A stretch of 64,000 nt of DNA from Leadbetterella sp964423865 (GTDB lineage: Bacteria > Bacteroidota > Bacteroidia > Cytophagales > Spirosomataceae): contig CAYRGN010000012.1 in NCBI GenBank assembly GCA_964423865.1, positions 23,827 to 87,826 of the forward strand. The letters run 5' to 3'. A program made the translations under genes and the position numbers. The notes below the pieces were generated by a model that saw nothing but the letters and a program-made list of their open reading frames with translations, was not told the origin of the DNA and made no database searches. Below are positions 8,375 to 16,313 of this stretch, piece by piece (the first letter of the stretch is position 1; every line of letters begins with the position of its first letter).

Positions 8375-8632
8375 ATGACACAGGATGTGAAAGTTACCCT
8401 CAGTTTTGATGCAGATGTAGTAGAGAGAGCCAAGTCTTTTGCTGCGTCTCAGGGCATCAGTTTGTCGCGTCTTACTGAATTTTTGTACGATAAGATTACT
8501 TCCGAGCCACGGCCTTACAAGAGCCTGGAAGATATTCCCCTGGCTGATTTTATAGGTCAGGTGGCCGAGAAAGAAGTGGTGTATGAAAAGCGTCGCAATA
8601 TAAAGAAAACGTATTACGAATCAAGGAAATGA
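8375..8632 (+). CDS. DUF6364-family antitoxin
   Basis: 85 residues. The N-terminal DVKVTLSFDADVVERAKSFA followed by ISLSRLTEFLYDKI is a ribbon-helix-helix-like pattern typical of DUF6364 proteins, which are found next to PIN-domain genes. The C-terminal half (SLEDIPLADFIG, then KEVVYEKRR) would wrap the toxin. The gene overlaps the PIN gene by 4 nt, indicating translational coupling. It probably represses its own promoter through the inverted repeat just upstream. Confidence 0.78.
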   Translation: MTQDVKVTLSFDADVVERAKSFAASQGISLSRLTEFLYDKITSEPRPYKSLEDIPLADFIGQVAEKEVVYEKRRNIKKTYYESRK

Positions 8633-9045
8633 AGCTGTTTGTAGATGCGAATGTCATTGTATCCGTATTCAATAATGAGCTGCCTCTCTTTCCGTATTCT
8701 TCCAGAATTTTGAGTTTGTCGCAATGGGATAAAAAATATACCCTGGCTACTACCACGCTTTGCCTGGCTATTGCCTTTTATTTCTCTGAAAAAAGATGCG
8801 GGACGCGCAGAAGTCTTGAAAAGATAAAAACACTCGTACGGTATATGGAAATACTTCCGGTGGGGCCGGAAGAAAATCAGGCAGTATGCGCCAATCCGGT
8901 GATCCGGGATTATGAAGACGGGTTACAGTATTATGCGGCCCGCCACGGAGGTTGCAACTTTATTATTACCGAAGATAAAAGTGGCTTTTATTATTCGGAG
9001 ATTCCGGTTTGCGGCTCCAGGGAGTTTTTGTTGAATTATATGTGA
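8629..9045 (+). CDS. PIN-domain toxin (VapC-like ribonuclease)
   Basis: 138 residues. The PIN fold is seen from the first acidic site in KLFVDANVI, an acidic centre around YEDGLQYYAARHGG, and the final core strand FIITEDKSGF. These acidic residues would hold Mg2+ for RNA cleavage. The last motif reads TEDKSGF where many VapC proteins have TRNxxDF, so the metal site is somewhat divergent. The overlap with the DUF6364 antitoxin gene makes a type II toxin-antitoxin pair likely. The RNA target is unknown. Confidence 0.78.
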   Translation: MKLFVDANVIVSVFNNELPLFPYSSRILSLSQWDKKYTLATTTLCLAIAFYFSEKRCGTRRSLEKIKTLVRYMEILPVGPEENQAVCANPVIRDYEDGLQYYAARHGGCNFIITEDKSGFYYSEIPVCGSREFLLNYM

Positions 9046-9094
9046 GGTCTAATGCCCTGCCGAATGATTCCTTAATAGGTCTTGTTCTGTAGAG

Positions 9095-9198
9095 AAGATG
9101 TTTAAAAAGGAGTCAAACTGCTGCCTGGTTTCGACCTCAGTAACATACATGTTTCTTCAGTTTTATTCCCCACATTTTGACTCCTTTTTAAACATCTT
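9095..9198. repeat. 23-bp perfect inverted repeat with 58-nt loop
   Basis: Arm one at 9095-9117 (starting AAGATGTTTAAAAAGG) is exactly complementary to arm two at 9176-9198. The 58-nt loop has no obvious structure. The repeat occupies the gap between the convergent PIN toxin and sugar dehydrogenase genes, so it could stop transcription from both sides, though it lacks the compact GC-rich form of a rho-independent terminator. It might instead be a small mobile element remnant; no target-site duplication was seen. Confidence 0.7.
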
Positions 9199-9253
9199 TC
9201 AGGGCCATAATACTCCGGACTTTTTGGACAAAGCCTTATCCGGGATCAGGTGT

Positions 9254-10402
9254 TTATTTCTTTTTGGGCACCACCTTCACAATGCGGCCGGGACCTTCAA
9301 GAGAAAGGTAGAGGTAGCCGTCAGGCCCCTGTACTACATCTCTTACGCGGCCCACATCTTTCAGGATCACTTCTTCTTTGGCTTTGCCGTTTTCAAAATA
9401 GATTCTCGACACGTGGTTCAGGGCCAGTCCGCCCGCGAAAAAGCTGCCCTTCCAGTTGCCGTAAACGCCGGAGGTGAGGTAGGCCAGTCCGCAAGCGCCA
9501 ATAGAGGGTGTCCATTGGAAAGTAGGTTCGGTATAACCCGGGTGTTTTTTGCCGGAAATATCCACACCATCGTAATTGACTCCGTAGGAAACCAGGGGCC
9601 AACCGTAATTTTTCCCTTTTTGGATAAGGTTAAGCTCATCACCTCCCCGCGGACCGTGCTCGGTTTCCCAAACTTCGTTGGTGGCCGGGTTCAGGGCCAG
9701 TCCCTGGGGGTTCCGGTGGCCGTATGAATAGACGGTGGTAGGTGCGGAGTTGCCCGGAAGAACGGGGTTGTCGGCAGGCACTTTGCCGTCGTCGGTCAGG
9801 CGATGTACTTTCCCCCATGATTCCTTCACGTTCTGTGCATTTTTGTTGGGTGAATCGGCACCTCCCCGGCTAGACGGACCGCCCTCTCCCACACTCCAGA
9901 AAAGATAGCCGTTGTTATCAAAAAGAATACGGCTGCCGTTATGTCCCCTCCATTTGTTGGTAGAAGAGGTGGTATGGAGGTTCTGAATGTCGGTCAGTGC
10001 ATTGTTCTTAATCTTAAAGCGAATCAGATTCATTCTTGAATTTCCTCCTGCGTTTTCAAGATAGGTGGTGTAGATCCAGCCGTTACGGGCGTAGTCAGGA
10101 TGCAAAGTGATATCCAGTAGTCCGCCCTGGCTTTCGTAGGCCACTTTAGGAACGCCCGATAATTCGGTTACTTTCCCGTTGGCCAGGATTCCTATTTTTC
10201 CCGATCTTTCCGTAAAGATAATGGAGCCGTCAGGCAGGAATTTAAAGCCCCATATAGAACCCCGGTCTCCCAGAATCACTTCCGTGTCCAGGTCAAGGGC
10301 ATTTCCTGTCGGAGGTGTTGTTTCTTCCTTCGATGTATCGGTGGGGTGAGTGCAAAAGGCAAACGCCGTAAAAGTCAATAAGAGCAACAACGCATTTTTC
10401 AT
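9254..10402 (-). CDS. PQQ-dependent sugar dehydrogenase family lipoprotein
   Basis: 382 residues. The N-terminus is a lipoprotein signal with lipobox-like AFAFC and a Thr/Glu-rich tether. Residues about 40-380 resemble the six-bladed propeller of soluble aldose sugar dehydrogenases (YliI/Asd type): IWGFKFLPDGSIIFTERSG, LLDITLHPDYARNGWIY, VYSYGHRNPQGLALNP, ETEHGPRGGDELN and KNYGWPLVSYG are family signatures. It would oxidise aldoses with PQQ and calcium at the outer membrane or in the periplasm; PQQ synthesis genes are not in this window and the substrate is unknown. Confidence 0.85.
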   Translation of the reverse strand: MKNALLLLLTFTAFAFCTHPTDTSKEETTPPTGNALDLDTEVILGDRGSIWGFKFLPDGSIIFTERSGKIGILANGKVTELSGVPKVAYESQGGLLDITLHPDYARNGWIYTTYLENAGGNSRMNLIRFKIKNNALTDIQNLHTTSSTNKWRGHNGSRILFDNNGYLFWSVGEGGPSSRGGADSPNKNAQNVKESWGKVHRLTDDGKVPADNPVLPGNSAPTTVYSYGHRNPQGLALNPATNEVWETEHGPRGGDELNLIQKGKNYGWPLVSYGVNYDGVDISGKKHPGYTEPTFQWTPSIGACGLAYLTSGVYGNWKGSFFAGGLALNHVSRIYFENGKAKEEVILKDVGRVRDVVQGPDGYLYLSLEGPGRIVKVVPKKK

Positions 10403-10546
10403 TTTGTCTGATTAGTTTTTAAGGAGTAAATATAAGAAGTAGCTTTCAGGTTTCAGCTATCCGTTAGCAGAAAATAGGCCCGGCATCCGGTATGCTTGCC
10501 GCAGGAGTGCTAAAATTTATACAGCTACCACATAACGGGGCAGGAG

Positions 10547-10846
10547 TCAGGCCAGAGCAGATTCGAAATGACGGATGGAGGCTCGGTCTACTTTTTGTTC
10601 CGCATGCCACAAATCGTAATTTAATTGAAGATTTAGCCAGAATTCAGCGGTATTTCCAAAAGCTTCTGAGAGTTTTACTGCCAATTCGGGGCTGATTCCC
10701 GCGTGTTCATTGACTACATTCGACAGATTAGGTCGGGTTATGCCAAGCCCTTGGGCGACCTCGGTAATGGTTAAGCCTCTTTCCTTAATGTAATCTTCCC
10801 GTAAAATTTCTCCCGGATGAACGGGAGGTAATCCTCTTTTTAACAT
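10547..10846 (-). CDS. higA: HigA-type antitoxin, XRE family
   Basis: 99 residues. The opening PPVHPGEILREDYIKERGL and the helix-turn-helix ITEVAQGLGITRPNLSNVVN are characteristic of HigA, as is the end of the domain NTAEFWLNLQLNYDLW. HigA neutralises HigB and represses the higBA promoter. The gene follows higB by 16 nt on the same strand, the reversed toxin-first order that is standard for higBA. Confidence 0.9.
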   Translation of the reverse strand: MLKRGLPPVHPGEILREDYIKERGLTITEVAQGLGITRPNLSNVVNEHAGISPELAVKLSEAFGNTAEFWLNLQLNYDLWHAEQKVDRASIRHFESALA

Positions 10847-10862
10847 ATACCTTTTTTGCGTT

Positions 10863-11141
10863 TTAATGGTAATCCAGATAATCTACATCGTACACGTCTC
10901 CCGCTTTAAAACGGAATATGATCCGGTAGTTTGGGGAAATTGAAATCGCCCAAAAACCGGCGTAGTTATTCTTCAGCAGGTGGATGCCTGAACCCATTTG
11001 CAGGAGGTCACTTTCTGACCTCACAGCCTCCAACTGATCTAAAATACGGTGAATCTTGCGAAGGTATTGACTTGGTAATTTCGATCCGTCAGAGGTTTCG
11101 TAAAATTTTCTCAGGCCTTTGTGTTGGATGTTTATGATCAT
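10863..11141 (-). CDS. higB: HigB-type toxin, RelE superfamily
   Basis: 92 residues from the ATG at 11141, chosen because HigB proteins begin MI-x-I/F-x-HKGL as here (MIINIQHKGLRKFYE); the frame is open ten codons further upstream. RelE-fold features are the SGIHLLKNNYAGFWAISI strand pair, NYRIIFRF and the terminal VDYLDYH. HigB toxins cleave mRNA on the ribosome. It is co-transcribed with higA and preceded by a 19-bp palindrome that overlaps the predicted transcription start. Confidence 0.88.
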   Translation of the reverse strand: MIINIQHKGLRKFYETSDGSKLPSQYLRKIHRILDQLEAVRSESDLLQMGSGIHLLKNNYAGFWAISISPNYRIIFRFKAGDVYDVDYLDYH

Positions 11142-11191
11142 AACGAAAGTGTATGGTGTAATGTTACGCAATACGCATTTTTAAATAGGAG

Positions 11192-11221
11192 ATTTTGGAA
11201 ATTCCAAAATTTTCAAAGATA
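11192..11221 (-). promoter_or_regulatory. higBA promoter -7 element and 19-bp palindromic operator
   Basis: A perfect palindrome ATTTTGGAAATTCCAAAAT occupies 11192-11210. Just upstream on the minus strand lies TATCTTTG (complement of 11214-11221), a TAnnTTTG -7 element, so the palindrome covers the predicted start of higBA transcription. HigA homologues repress through such palindromes, so HigA is the likely ligand. No well-spaced -33 element was found. Confidence 0.6.
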
Positions 11222-11309
11222 GATTGTGCTTGACAAATAACGTATTTCCTTTCTGTAACTTTCTTAACTGTAGATAATTTCGATATTGCTTGTAATCAAA
11301 TTTTATATA

Positions 11310-11364
11310 TTTAAGAATAAAAGTACTGAAATACTTTTTTATTTAAAATTTGTATTTACCTTTG
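11310..11364 (+). promoter_or_regulatory. promoter and candidate operator of the DUF2249/hemerythrin cluster
   Basis: TACCTTTG at 11357-11364 fits the -7 consensus and lies 32 nt before the ATG. Immediately upstream are inverted half-sites AAAAGTA (11319-11325) and TACTTTT (11332-11338) with a 6-nt spacer, and outer TTTAA/TTAAA bases extend the symmetry. The site covers the -33 region, which lacks a TTTG, as in a regulated promoter. The Rrf2 protein encoded in the cluster is the most natural candidate ligand, but this is inference. Confidence 0.45.
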
Positions 11365-11396
11365 TTCGAAAATTGAAATCATTAAAATATACAGAC

Positions 11397-12605
11397 ATGC
11401 CAACAGCGACGGAAAACATCATCAACGTTCAGGAACTGGAGCCCAGGTTAAGACACCAAACCATCTTCAATGTATTCAATACACTTGGGGAAGGCGAGTA
11501 TCTGATTATTCATAACAACCATGACCCCATGCCCGTCAATTACCAGCTGATGAACTTACGCGGAAATATCTTTTCATGGGAATACCTCCAGCAAGGACCT
11601 GAACGGTGGGACGTGAAAGTCACCCGCCAGGTGCCGCCGGTTCCCACCGAGACAGACGGTGATCTTATTTTGAATATTCCCGCCCTGGAACCTCAGCAAA
11701 AACATGCCCTGATTTTTCATATTTTTGATCAGCTCGAAGCCGGAGAAACGTTTATTATACATAACGACCACGACCCTAAGCCGGTATATTACCAACTAAA
11801 AGGGGAGAGGGGCGATGTCTTTACCTGGGAATATTTGAACGAAGGCCCCCAATGGTGGGATATCCGGGTTACGAAAAAGGCAGAGGAGATACAGGAAACC
11901 ATAGGAGAGATCGTAGCGAAAGACATTAGCAAAACTACAGTATTTAAAAAATATGGAATAGACTTCTGCTGCAACGGAAACCGGTCGGTGAAGGAAGCCT
12001 GTGAGGCAAAAGGACTTGATTACAAACAGGTGGTAGAAGAGCTGAACCAGGTTTCCGGGAACGTGACGGGCAACAGCCAGTTGAATTACGACGAGTGGAA
12101 CCTGGATTTCCTGGCCGATTATGTAGTGAATACCCACCACCAGTATGTACGCAAATACCTGCCTGAAATTGTGCAGTACATGAATAAAGTGGAGCAGGTG
12201 CACGGAGCGCATCACCCGGAACTGGCCTTGATGAAAGTCCAGGTAGATAAAATAGAGGCGGAGCTTACTGCCCACATGAAAGAGGAAGAAACTTTGCTCT
12301 TTCCCCTGATAAAAGAGATTGTAAAAGTAAAAAATGAGGGATTAGTCTATACCAAAGCGCCGGGAGAGACTTTCCAGGTATTGGTGGAAGAAACCGAAAA
12401 GGAACACGATTCGGTAGGCAGAGCCCTGGAACAGATCAGGAAGCTGAATCACGATTATGAGATTCCGGAAGATGCCTGTACGAGTTATAAACTCTTATAC
12501 AAAATGCTGGAAGAGCTGGAAAATGATTTGTTTACCCATATTCACCTGGAAAATAATATTTTATTTGTCAAAGCGAGAGCGATAGAGAAGGAATTGCTGA
12601 ATTGA
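11397..12605 (+). CDS. DUF2249-DUF2249-RIC (ScdA/YtfE-like) hemerythrin fusion
   Basis: 402 residues from ATG 11397; the open frame extends upstream but lacks coding character there. Two DUF2249 domains come first (about 8-78 and 92-160), each with the motif N(N/D)HDPxPVxYQL (HDP at 42-44 and 125-127) and a WEYLxxGPxxWDxxVT end. Residues about 165-215 are an ScdA_N domain with DFCCNGN (C191, C192). Residues about 230-400 form a di-iron hemerythrin domain with His ligands in VVNTHHQY, HGAHHPEL, LTAHMKEEE, EKEHDSV and FTHIHLENN. RIC/ScdA proteins help repair iron-sulfur clusters after nitric oxide or oxidative damage; the fusion ties DUF2249 to that role. It heads a one-strand cluster. Confidence 0.88.
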   Translation: MPTATENIINVQELEPRLRHQTIFNVFNTLGEGEYLIIHNNHDPMPVNYQLMNLRGNIFSWEYLQQGPERWDVKVTRQVPPVPTETDGDLILNIPALEPQQKHALIFHIFDQLEAGETFIIHNDHDPKPVYYQLKGERGDVFTWEYLNEGPQWWDIRVTKKAEEIQETIGEIVAKDISKTTVFKKYGIDFCCNGNRSVKEACEAKGLDYKQVVEELNQVSGNVTGNSQLNYDEWNLDFLADYVVNTHHQYVRKYLPEIVQYMNKVEQVHGAHHPELALMKVQVDKIEAELTAHMKEEETLLFPLIKEIVKVKNEGLVYTKAPGETFQVLVEETEKEHDSVGRALEQIRKLNHDYEIPEDACTSYKLLYKMLEELENDLFTHIHLENNILFVKARAIEKELLN

Positions 12606-12621
12606 ATTTTACAGGAATGTG

Positions 12622-13446
12622 ATGACCATTAACGAACAAACCAAAATCGCGGCATTGCTGAAACATCACCCCGATGCCCTGGAGGCCATCGTCTCCCTCA
12701 GTCCGGATTTTAAGAAACTCCGGAACCCGGTACTGAGGAGGCTGATGGCGGGTAGAACGAGTATTGGTATGGCTTCCAAAATCGGTGGGTGTACACCTGA
12801 CGATTTTTTCCGGGTGCTGGCTCCCCTGGGTTTTGTGTCCGATGTGTCGTCCGGGGAAAGTGAGGAATTGCCTGTACGGAAGCCTCGGCCCGACTATCTC
12901 CGGAACATTTCCCCGGAGCGGTTGATTCAGTTTGACGTCAGGGAAATGCTGGCCGAGGGGACGGACCCTTTGAAGATGATACAGGAAAAAGTAAAGGCCC
13001 TGAATCCCGGAGAAGTTTTGACCATCGTGAATACATTTGAACCCGTTCCCCTGATACGCTTACTGGAAAGAAAAGGGTTTGAAACCTGGGTCAATGCGAT
13101 AGACGAAGAAACCATAGAGACCTATTTCTTCCGAAAAGTCGAGGTGGAAGCCCCCGAAGAGGTGGCCGATGATATACCGGAAACCGCCGGAGATTGGGAC
13201 AGCCTGGTCAATCGTTTCAAAAATCGCCTGGAGGAAATCGATGTACGCGAAATGGAAATGCCCGGCCCTATGATGACCATCCTGGAAAAACTGGAGGTGC
13301 TGACCCCGGACAAAGCTCTGTTCGTACATCATAAAAGAATTCCTGTATTTTTACTGACCGAACTGAAAGACCGCCAATTTGACTACCGGATCAGGGAGGT
13401 CGGGGAAGGGGAGGTGCATCTGATGATTTTCAGGCAAATGGATTAA
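12622..13446 (+). CDS. DUF1858 protein with two degenerate DUF2249 domains
   Basis: 274 residues from ATG 12622; an adjacent GTG three bases earlier is an equal alternative. Residues about 5-65 resemble DUF1858 (LLKHHPDALEAIVSL, then TSIGMASKIGGCTPDDFFRVL). Two DUF2249-like domains follow (about 102-172 and 205-272), each opening with DVREM. Their metal-like motif is eroded: NTFEPVPLI and HHKRIPVFL replace NDHDPxPLYY. The gene lies 16 nt after the RIC fusion and 28 nt before the membrane protein, so all are likely co-transcribed. Function is unknown; loss of HDP suggests a structural or partner-binding part rather than the same chemistry. Confidence 0.75.
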   Translation: MTINEQTKIAALLKHHPDALEAIVSLSPDFKKLRNPVLRRLMAGRTSIGMASKIGGCTPDDFFRVLAPLGFVSDVSSGESEELPVRKPRPDYLRNISPERLIQFDVREMLAEGTDPLKMIQEKVKALNPGEVLTIVNTFEPVPLIRLLERKGFETWVNAIDEETIETYFFRKVEVEAPEEVADDIPETAGDWDSLVNRFKNRLEEIDVREMEMPGPMMTILEKLEVLTPDKALFVHHKRIPVFLLTELKDRQFDYRIREVGEGEVHLMIFRQMD

Positions 13447-13474
13447 TTCAACACGCGTACATTCTGACGGACTC

Positions 13475-14731
13475 ATGATCATAGGCGGATTACAAAAAAC
13501 AACCAACTATAAAGTGGTATTGCCCTTTTACCTCTATGCCTCTCTGGGCTTTTTGGGGGGGACTTTACTGCTTTTGGGGAGTACGGAGGTAGCGGGCGCC
13601 CATTATTTTAATCCCGCCACGCTGGCCATCACCCACACCATGGCCCTCGCCTGGGGTACCATGATGATTTTCGGGGCTTCCCACCAACTATTGCCGGTGC
13701 TGGTGGAAGGAAAGCTGGACAGTGACCTCCTGGCTTACCTGACCCTGGTTTTTGCCGGGGTGGGCATCCCGATCCTCGTCTATGGATTTTACGTTTTTGA
13801 CACTGGACTGCCCATGCAGGCAGGCGGTATTTTGGTGAATATTGCCATTGTTTTTTATGGGGTCAATGTCTTTCGAAGCGCGTTTAAAAGCGGAAAGCGG
13901 AATGTGCATGCCTGGTTTGTCATCACGGCCACGGTATGGTTATTGGCCACCACCCTGATGGGACTGGTATTGGTTTTAAATTTCAGTACGCCGATATTGC
14001 CCGGCAACTCGGTAGAATACCTTTCGGTGCACGCTCACCTGGGCATTGTGGGATGGTTCGTACTCCTGGTAATCGGGGTGGGTTCCCGCCTGATTCCCAT
14101 GTTCCTGATTTCCAAGTATACGAGTAATCGTACCCTTTGGTGGATTTTTGCTTTGTTGAATAGTGCTTTGGCCGGTTTTTCCTGCCTTTATCTGGGCGGA
14201 CACTCCCCAGTATTGTTTTATATACCGGTGGCAATGGCAGGGGTGGCGGTTTTTTTATTTGGGCGTTATTGCTACAAAGCCTACGGGGTCAGAATACGGA
14301 AAAGTGTGGACGAACAGGTGAAAACCTCCCTGGTTTCGGTGGCGCAAATGGGGCTGCCTTTGGTGGCTCTGCTGCTCGCCCTGGCTTTTCTGCCGAACGA
14401 GAAAATGGCTTTGGTATATGGATTTTGTATCTTTTTCGGTTGGCTGACGGCCATAATTTTGGGAATGACTTTTAAAACCCTGCCTTTTATCGTTTGGAAC
14501 CGGGTGTACCATAACCGGGCCCACCAGGGCAAAACGCCCGCGCCCAAAGAACTGTTTAACGAAAATATCTATACGGTGATGTGGTATACCTACGTGGGCG
14601 GTTTTGGCCTGTTTGTAACGGGCATCCTCCTGCTGCATCCCTGGCTTTTAAAAGGTGGGGCCCTGGCCCTGGTGATTTCTGCCGTATTGTACGTGTGGAA
14701 TGTGATGATTACATTTACGCACAAGCATTGA
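13475..14731 (+). CDS. heme-copper oxidase subunit I-like / NnrS-like membrane protein
   Basis: 418 residues with about 11-12 hydrophobic segments. Histidines sit where heme or copper ligands of the family lie: THTMALAWGTMMIFGASHQLLP (H54, H70, read in pieces) and YLSVHAHLGIVGW (H185, H187). The HAHLGIVGW pattern recalls helix motifs of NorB/FixN and NnrS. It is too short for a complete cbb3 subunit I and no cytochrome c subunit is near, so it may be a heme-copper membrane protein acting in nitric oxide handling rather than a proton-pumping oxidase. Placement between DUF2249 and Fe-S assembly genes supports a nitrosative-stress role by inference. Confidence 0.7.
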   Translation: MIIGGLQKTTNYKVVLPFYLYASLGFLGGTLLLLGSTEVAGAHYFNPATLAITHTMALAWGTMMIFGASHQLLPVLVEGKLDSDLLAYLTLVFAGVGIPILVYGFYVFDTGLPMQAGGILVNIAIVFYGVNVFRSAFKSGKRNVHAWFVITATVWLLATTLMGLVLVLNFSTPILPGNSVEYLSVHAHLGIVGWFVLLVIGVGSRLIPMFLISKYTSNRTLWWIFALLNSALAGFSCLYLGGHSPVLFYIPVAMAGVAVFLFGRYCYKAYGVRIRKSVDEQVKTSLVSVAQMGLPLVALLLALAFLPNEKMALVYGFCIFFGWLTAIILGMTFKTLPFIVWNRVYHNRAHQGKTPAPKELFNENIYTVMWYTYVGGFGLFVTGILLLHPWLLKGGALALVISAVLYVWNVMITFTHKH

Positions 14732-14758
14732 ACCAGCTGATAGCTAAACTTTACCCGT

Positions 14759-15076
14759 ATGAAAACAAACAACGATGAAAAATGTGCGCATGCGCTGAAA
14801 GACCTGTACAATGTGTACGATCCGGAGATTGGTTTAAATATAGTAGACCTGGGATTGGTGTATGAAATCACCTTTGATGAAGAAAGGAAAGGGCTGGACT
14901 GCGCCATGACTTTGACTTCCCAGTTTTGCCCTATGGGCGAAGCCATCACCACCGACGCCCGCGATTCCCTGTCCGGCTCGTTTCCCGGCTGGGAAGTACA
15001 GGTCAATCTGACCTTTGACCCGCCGTGGGACGTCAGCAAAATTACACCGGAGGGAAAAGCGTTTTTAGGACATTAA
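14759..15076 (+). CDS. DUF59 (MIP18/SufT/PaaD-like) Fe-S assembly factor
   Basis: 105 residues. The DUF59 core is visible as LKDLYNVYDPEIGLNIVDLGLVYEI, then MTLTSQFCPMGEAI and VNLTFDPPWDVSKI. The single Cys in the SQFCPMG loop matches the conserved cysteine of SufT-like proteins, which help mature iron-sulfur proteins. Within this cluster it would repair or supply clusters damaged by nitric oxide, an inference from context. It lies 27 nt after the membrane protein and 10 nt before the Rrf2 gene. Confidence 0.85.
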   Translation: MKTNNDEKCAHALKDLYNVYDPEIGLNIVDLGLVYEITFDEERKGLDCAMTLTSQFCPMGEAITTDARDSLSGSFPGWEVQVNLTFDPPWDVSKITPEGKAFLGH

Positions 15077-15086
15077 ACCTAACGAT

Positions 15087-15518
15087 ATGCTAAGTCATAC
15101 CTGCAAAACAGCCATCAAGGCCGTCATTTATTTGTCCGGGAAAAGCAAAGACGGAGACAAAACCAATATCCGGGAAATATCCGAACGCATCAATGCCAGC
15201 GAGCATACGGTGGGTAAAATCCTGCAATTACTGGCCAGGAAGAGGATCATCAATAGCTTAAAGGGCCCTGCGGGTGGTTTTTATCTTCGGGAAGAGCAGC
15301 AGGAGCAGGCGCTGATTGCCATTGTGGAAGCCATTGAAGGCGACCGGCTTTTTACGGAATGCGGGTTGGGCCTGACCAAATGTTCCGCCACACATCCCTG
15401 TCCCATTCACAACGAATACAAAGTGGCGAGAGAACTTATGGAAAAAATTTTCAGGGAAAGAAAAGTGGGCGAACTCTGCGGTTCGGTGACCCACGGACTT
15501 TCCTATCTTATCGATTAA
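15087..15518 (+). CDS. Rrf2-family regulator with likely iron-sulfur cluster (NsrR/IscR-like)
   Basis: 143 residues. The winged helix spans about 1-65 (NIREISERINASEHTVGKIL, then SLKGPAGGFYL), and three cysteines follow as C92-x6-C99-x5-C105 in the loop ECGLGLTKCSATHPC, the arrangement that holds a redox- or NO-sensitive cluster in NsrR and IscR. A regulator of this type inside a hemerythrin/DUF2249 cluster suggests it senses nitric oxide or cluster status and controls the operon, perhaps at the inverted repeat at 11319-11338. Spacing to the next gene is 12 nt. Confidence 0.87.
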   Translation: MLSHTCKTAIKAVIYLSGKSKDGDKTNIREISERINASEHTVGKILQLLARKRIINSLKGPAGGFYLREEQQEQALIAIVEAIEGDRLFTECGLGLTKCSATHPCPIHNEYKVARELMEKIFRERKVGELCGSVTHGLSYLID

Positions 15519-15530
15519 ACTTTACAAAAA

Positions 15531-16286
15531 ATGATACTTGAAAAAAATACCAGCGGAGAACTGGATGTAAGGGTATTGGTCCCCATTCAAAGGCATGAAT
15601 TATTGATACGGCTTTTTAAGGATTTACCTGTGGGCGAAGATTTTGTGTTTGTCAATGACCACGACCCCATTCCTTTATTTTATGAGTTTCGCTCCATTTA
15701 CGGGGATGTGGTGGGCTGGGAATACCTGAACCGGGGCGGACGGGAATGGAAAGTGAGAGTGACCCGGCTGGAGGAGTCGAAAGGCGTGGAACTGGAAAAT
15801 GTTTCTACATTGCTTGACCTGAGGAAGGCCGGTAAAGACGAGTGGAAACAGATTGTATTTCACCGTTACGGCATGATGGAGCAGAATACTACCATGGAAT
15901 TGATCTCGGCGGAAGATCCAACGGAGATTCACGGCATTTTTATTCATAAATTTGAGGGAAAACATAAGTGGATTTATAAAAAGAAGTCGGAAGGAGAATT
16001 TGTGGTGCATATTACCAAGCAAGATAACAGCGGTTTGGGTGACGACGGCTTCTCGGTAGTCAACGAATTTGATTTGAGACCCTTTCCACCTACCGAGAGA
16101 CATGAAATGTTTTACCGGGCCTTTGCCGACATACGCGCCGGGGAAGCGTTTGAGTTCATCAATGACCATGATCCCAAACCCCTGTATTACCAGATGGAAG
16201 CGGAGAGTAAGGAACCTTTCCGCTGGGAATACCTGGAGAAGGGACCCGACACCTGGAAAGTGCGTGTCACAAAAGTCACGGTATAA
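15531..16286 (+). CDS. triple DUF2249 protein with degenerate middle repeat
   Basis: 251 residues arranged as three DUF2249 units: about 12-80, 92-163 and 178-250. Units one and three carry the full motif NDHDPxPLxY (HDP at 44-46 and 213-215) and WEYLxxG...WKVRVT. The middle unit aligns in its RKAGKDEWKQIVFHRYG start and HITKQ end but has SAEDPTEIHGIF in place of NDHDP. DUF2249 has no agreed biochemical function; the HDP motif could bind a metal or heme. The gene follows the Rrf2 gene by 12 nt and probably belongs to the same transcript. Confidence 0.82.
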   Translation: MILEKNTSGELDVRVLVPIQRHELLIRLFKDLPVGEDFVFVNDHDPIPLFYEFRSIYGDVVGWEYLNRGGREWKVRVTRLEESKGVELENVSTLLDLRKAGKDEWKQIVFHRYGMMEQNTTMELISAEDPTEIHGIFIHKFEGKHKWIYKKKSEGEFVVHITKQDNSGLGDDGFSVVNEFDLRPFPPTERHEMFYRAFADIRAGEAFEFINDHDPKPLYYQMEAESKEPFRWEYLEKGPDTWKVRVTKVTV

Positions 16287-16313
16287 AGAAGTAAGCAGCA
16301 GTTCGCCACAGGA

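Noticed and set aside
9098..9727. 209-residue plus-strand frame starting in the inverted repeat
   Set aside because: It is mostly antisense to the sugar dehydrogenase gene, whose family signatures are clear.
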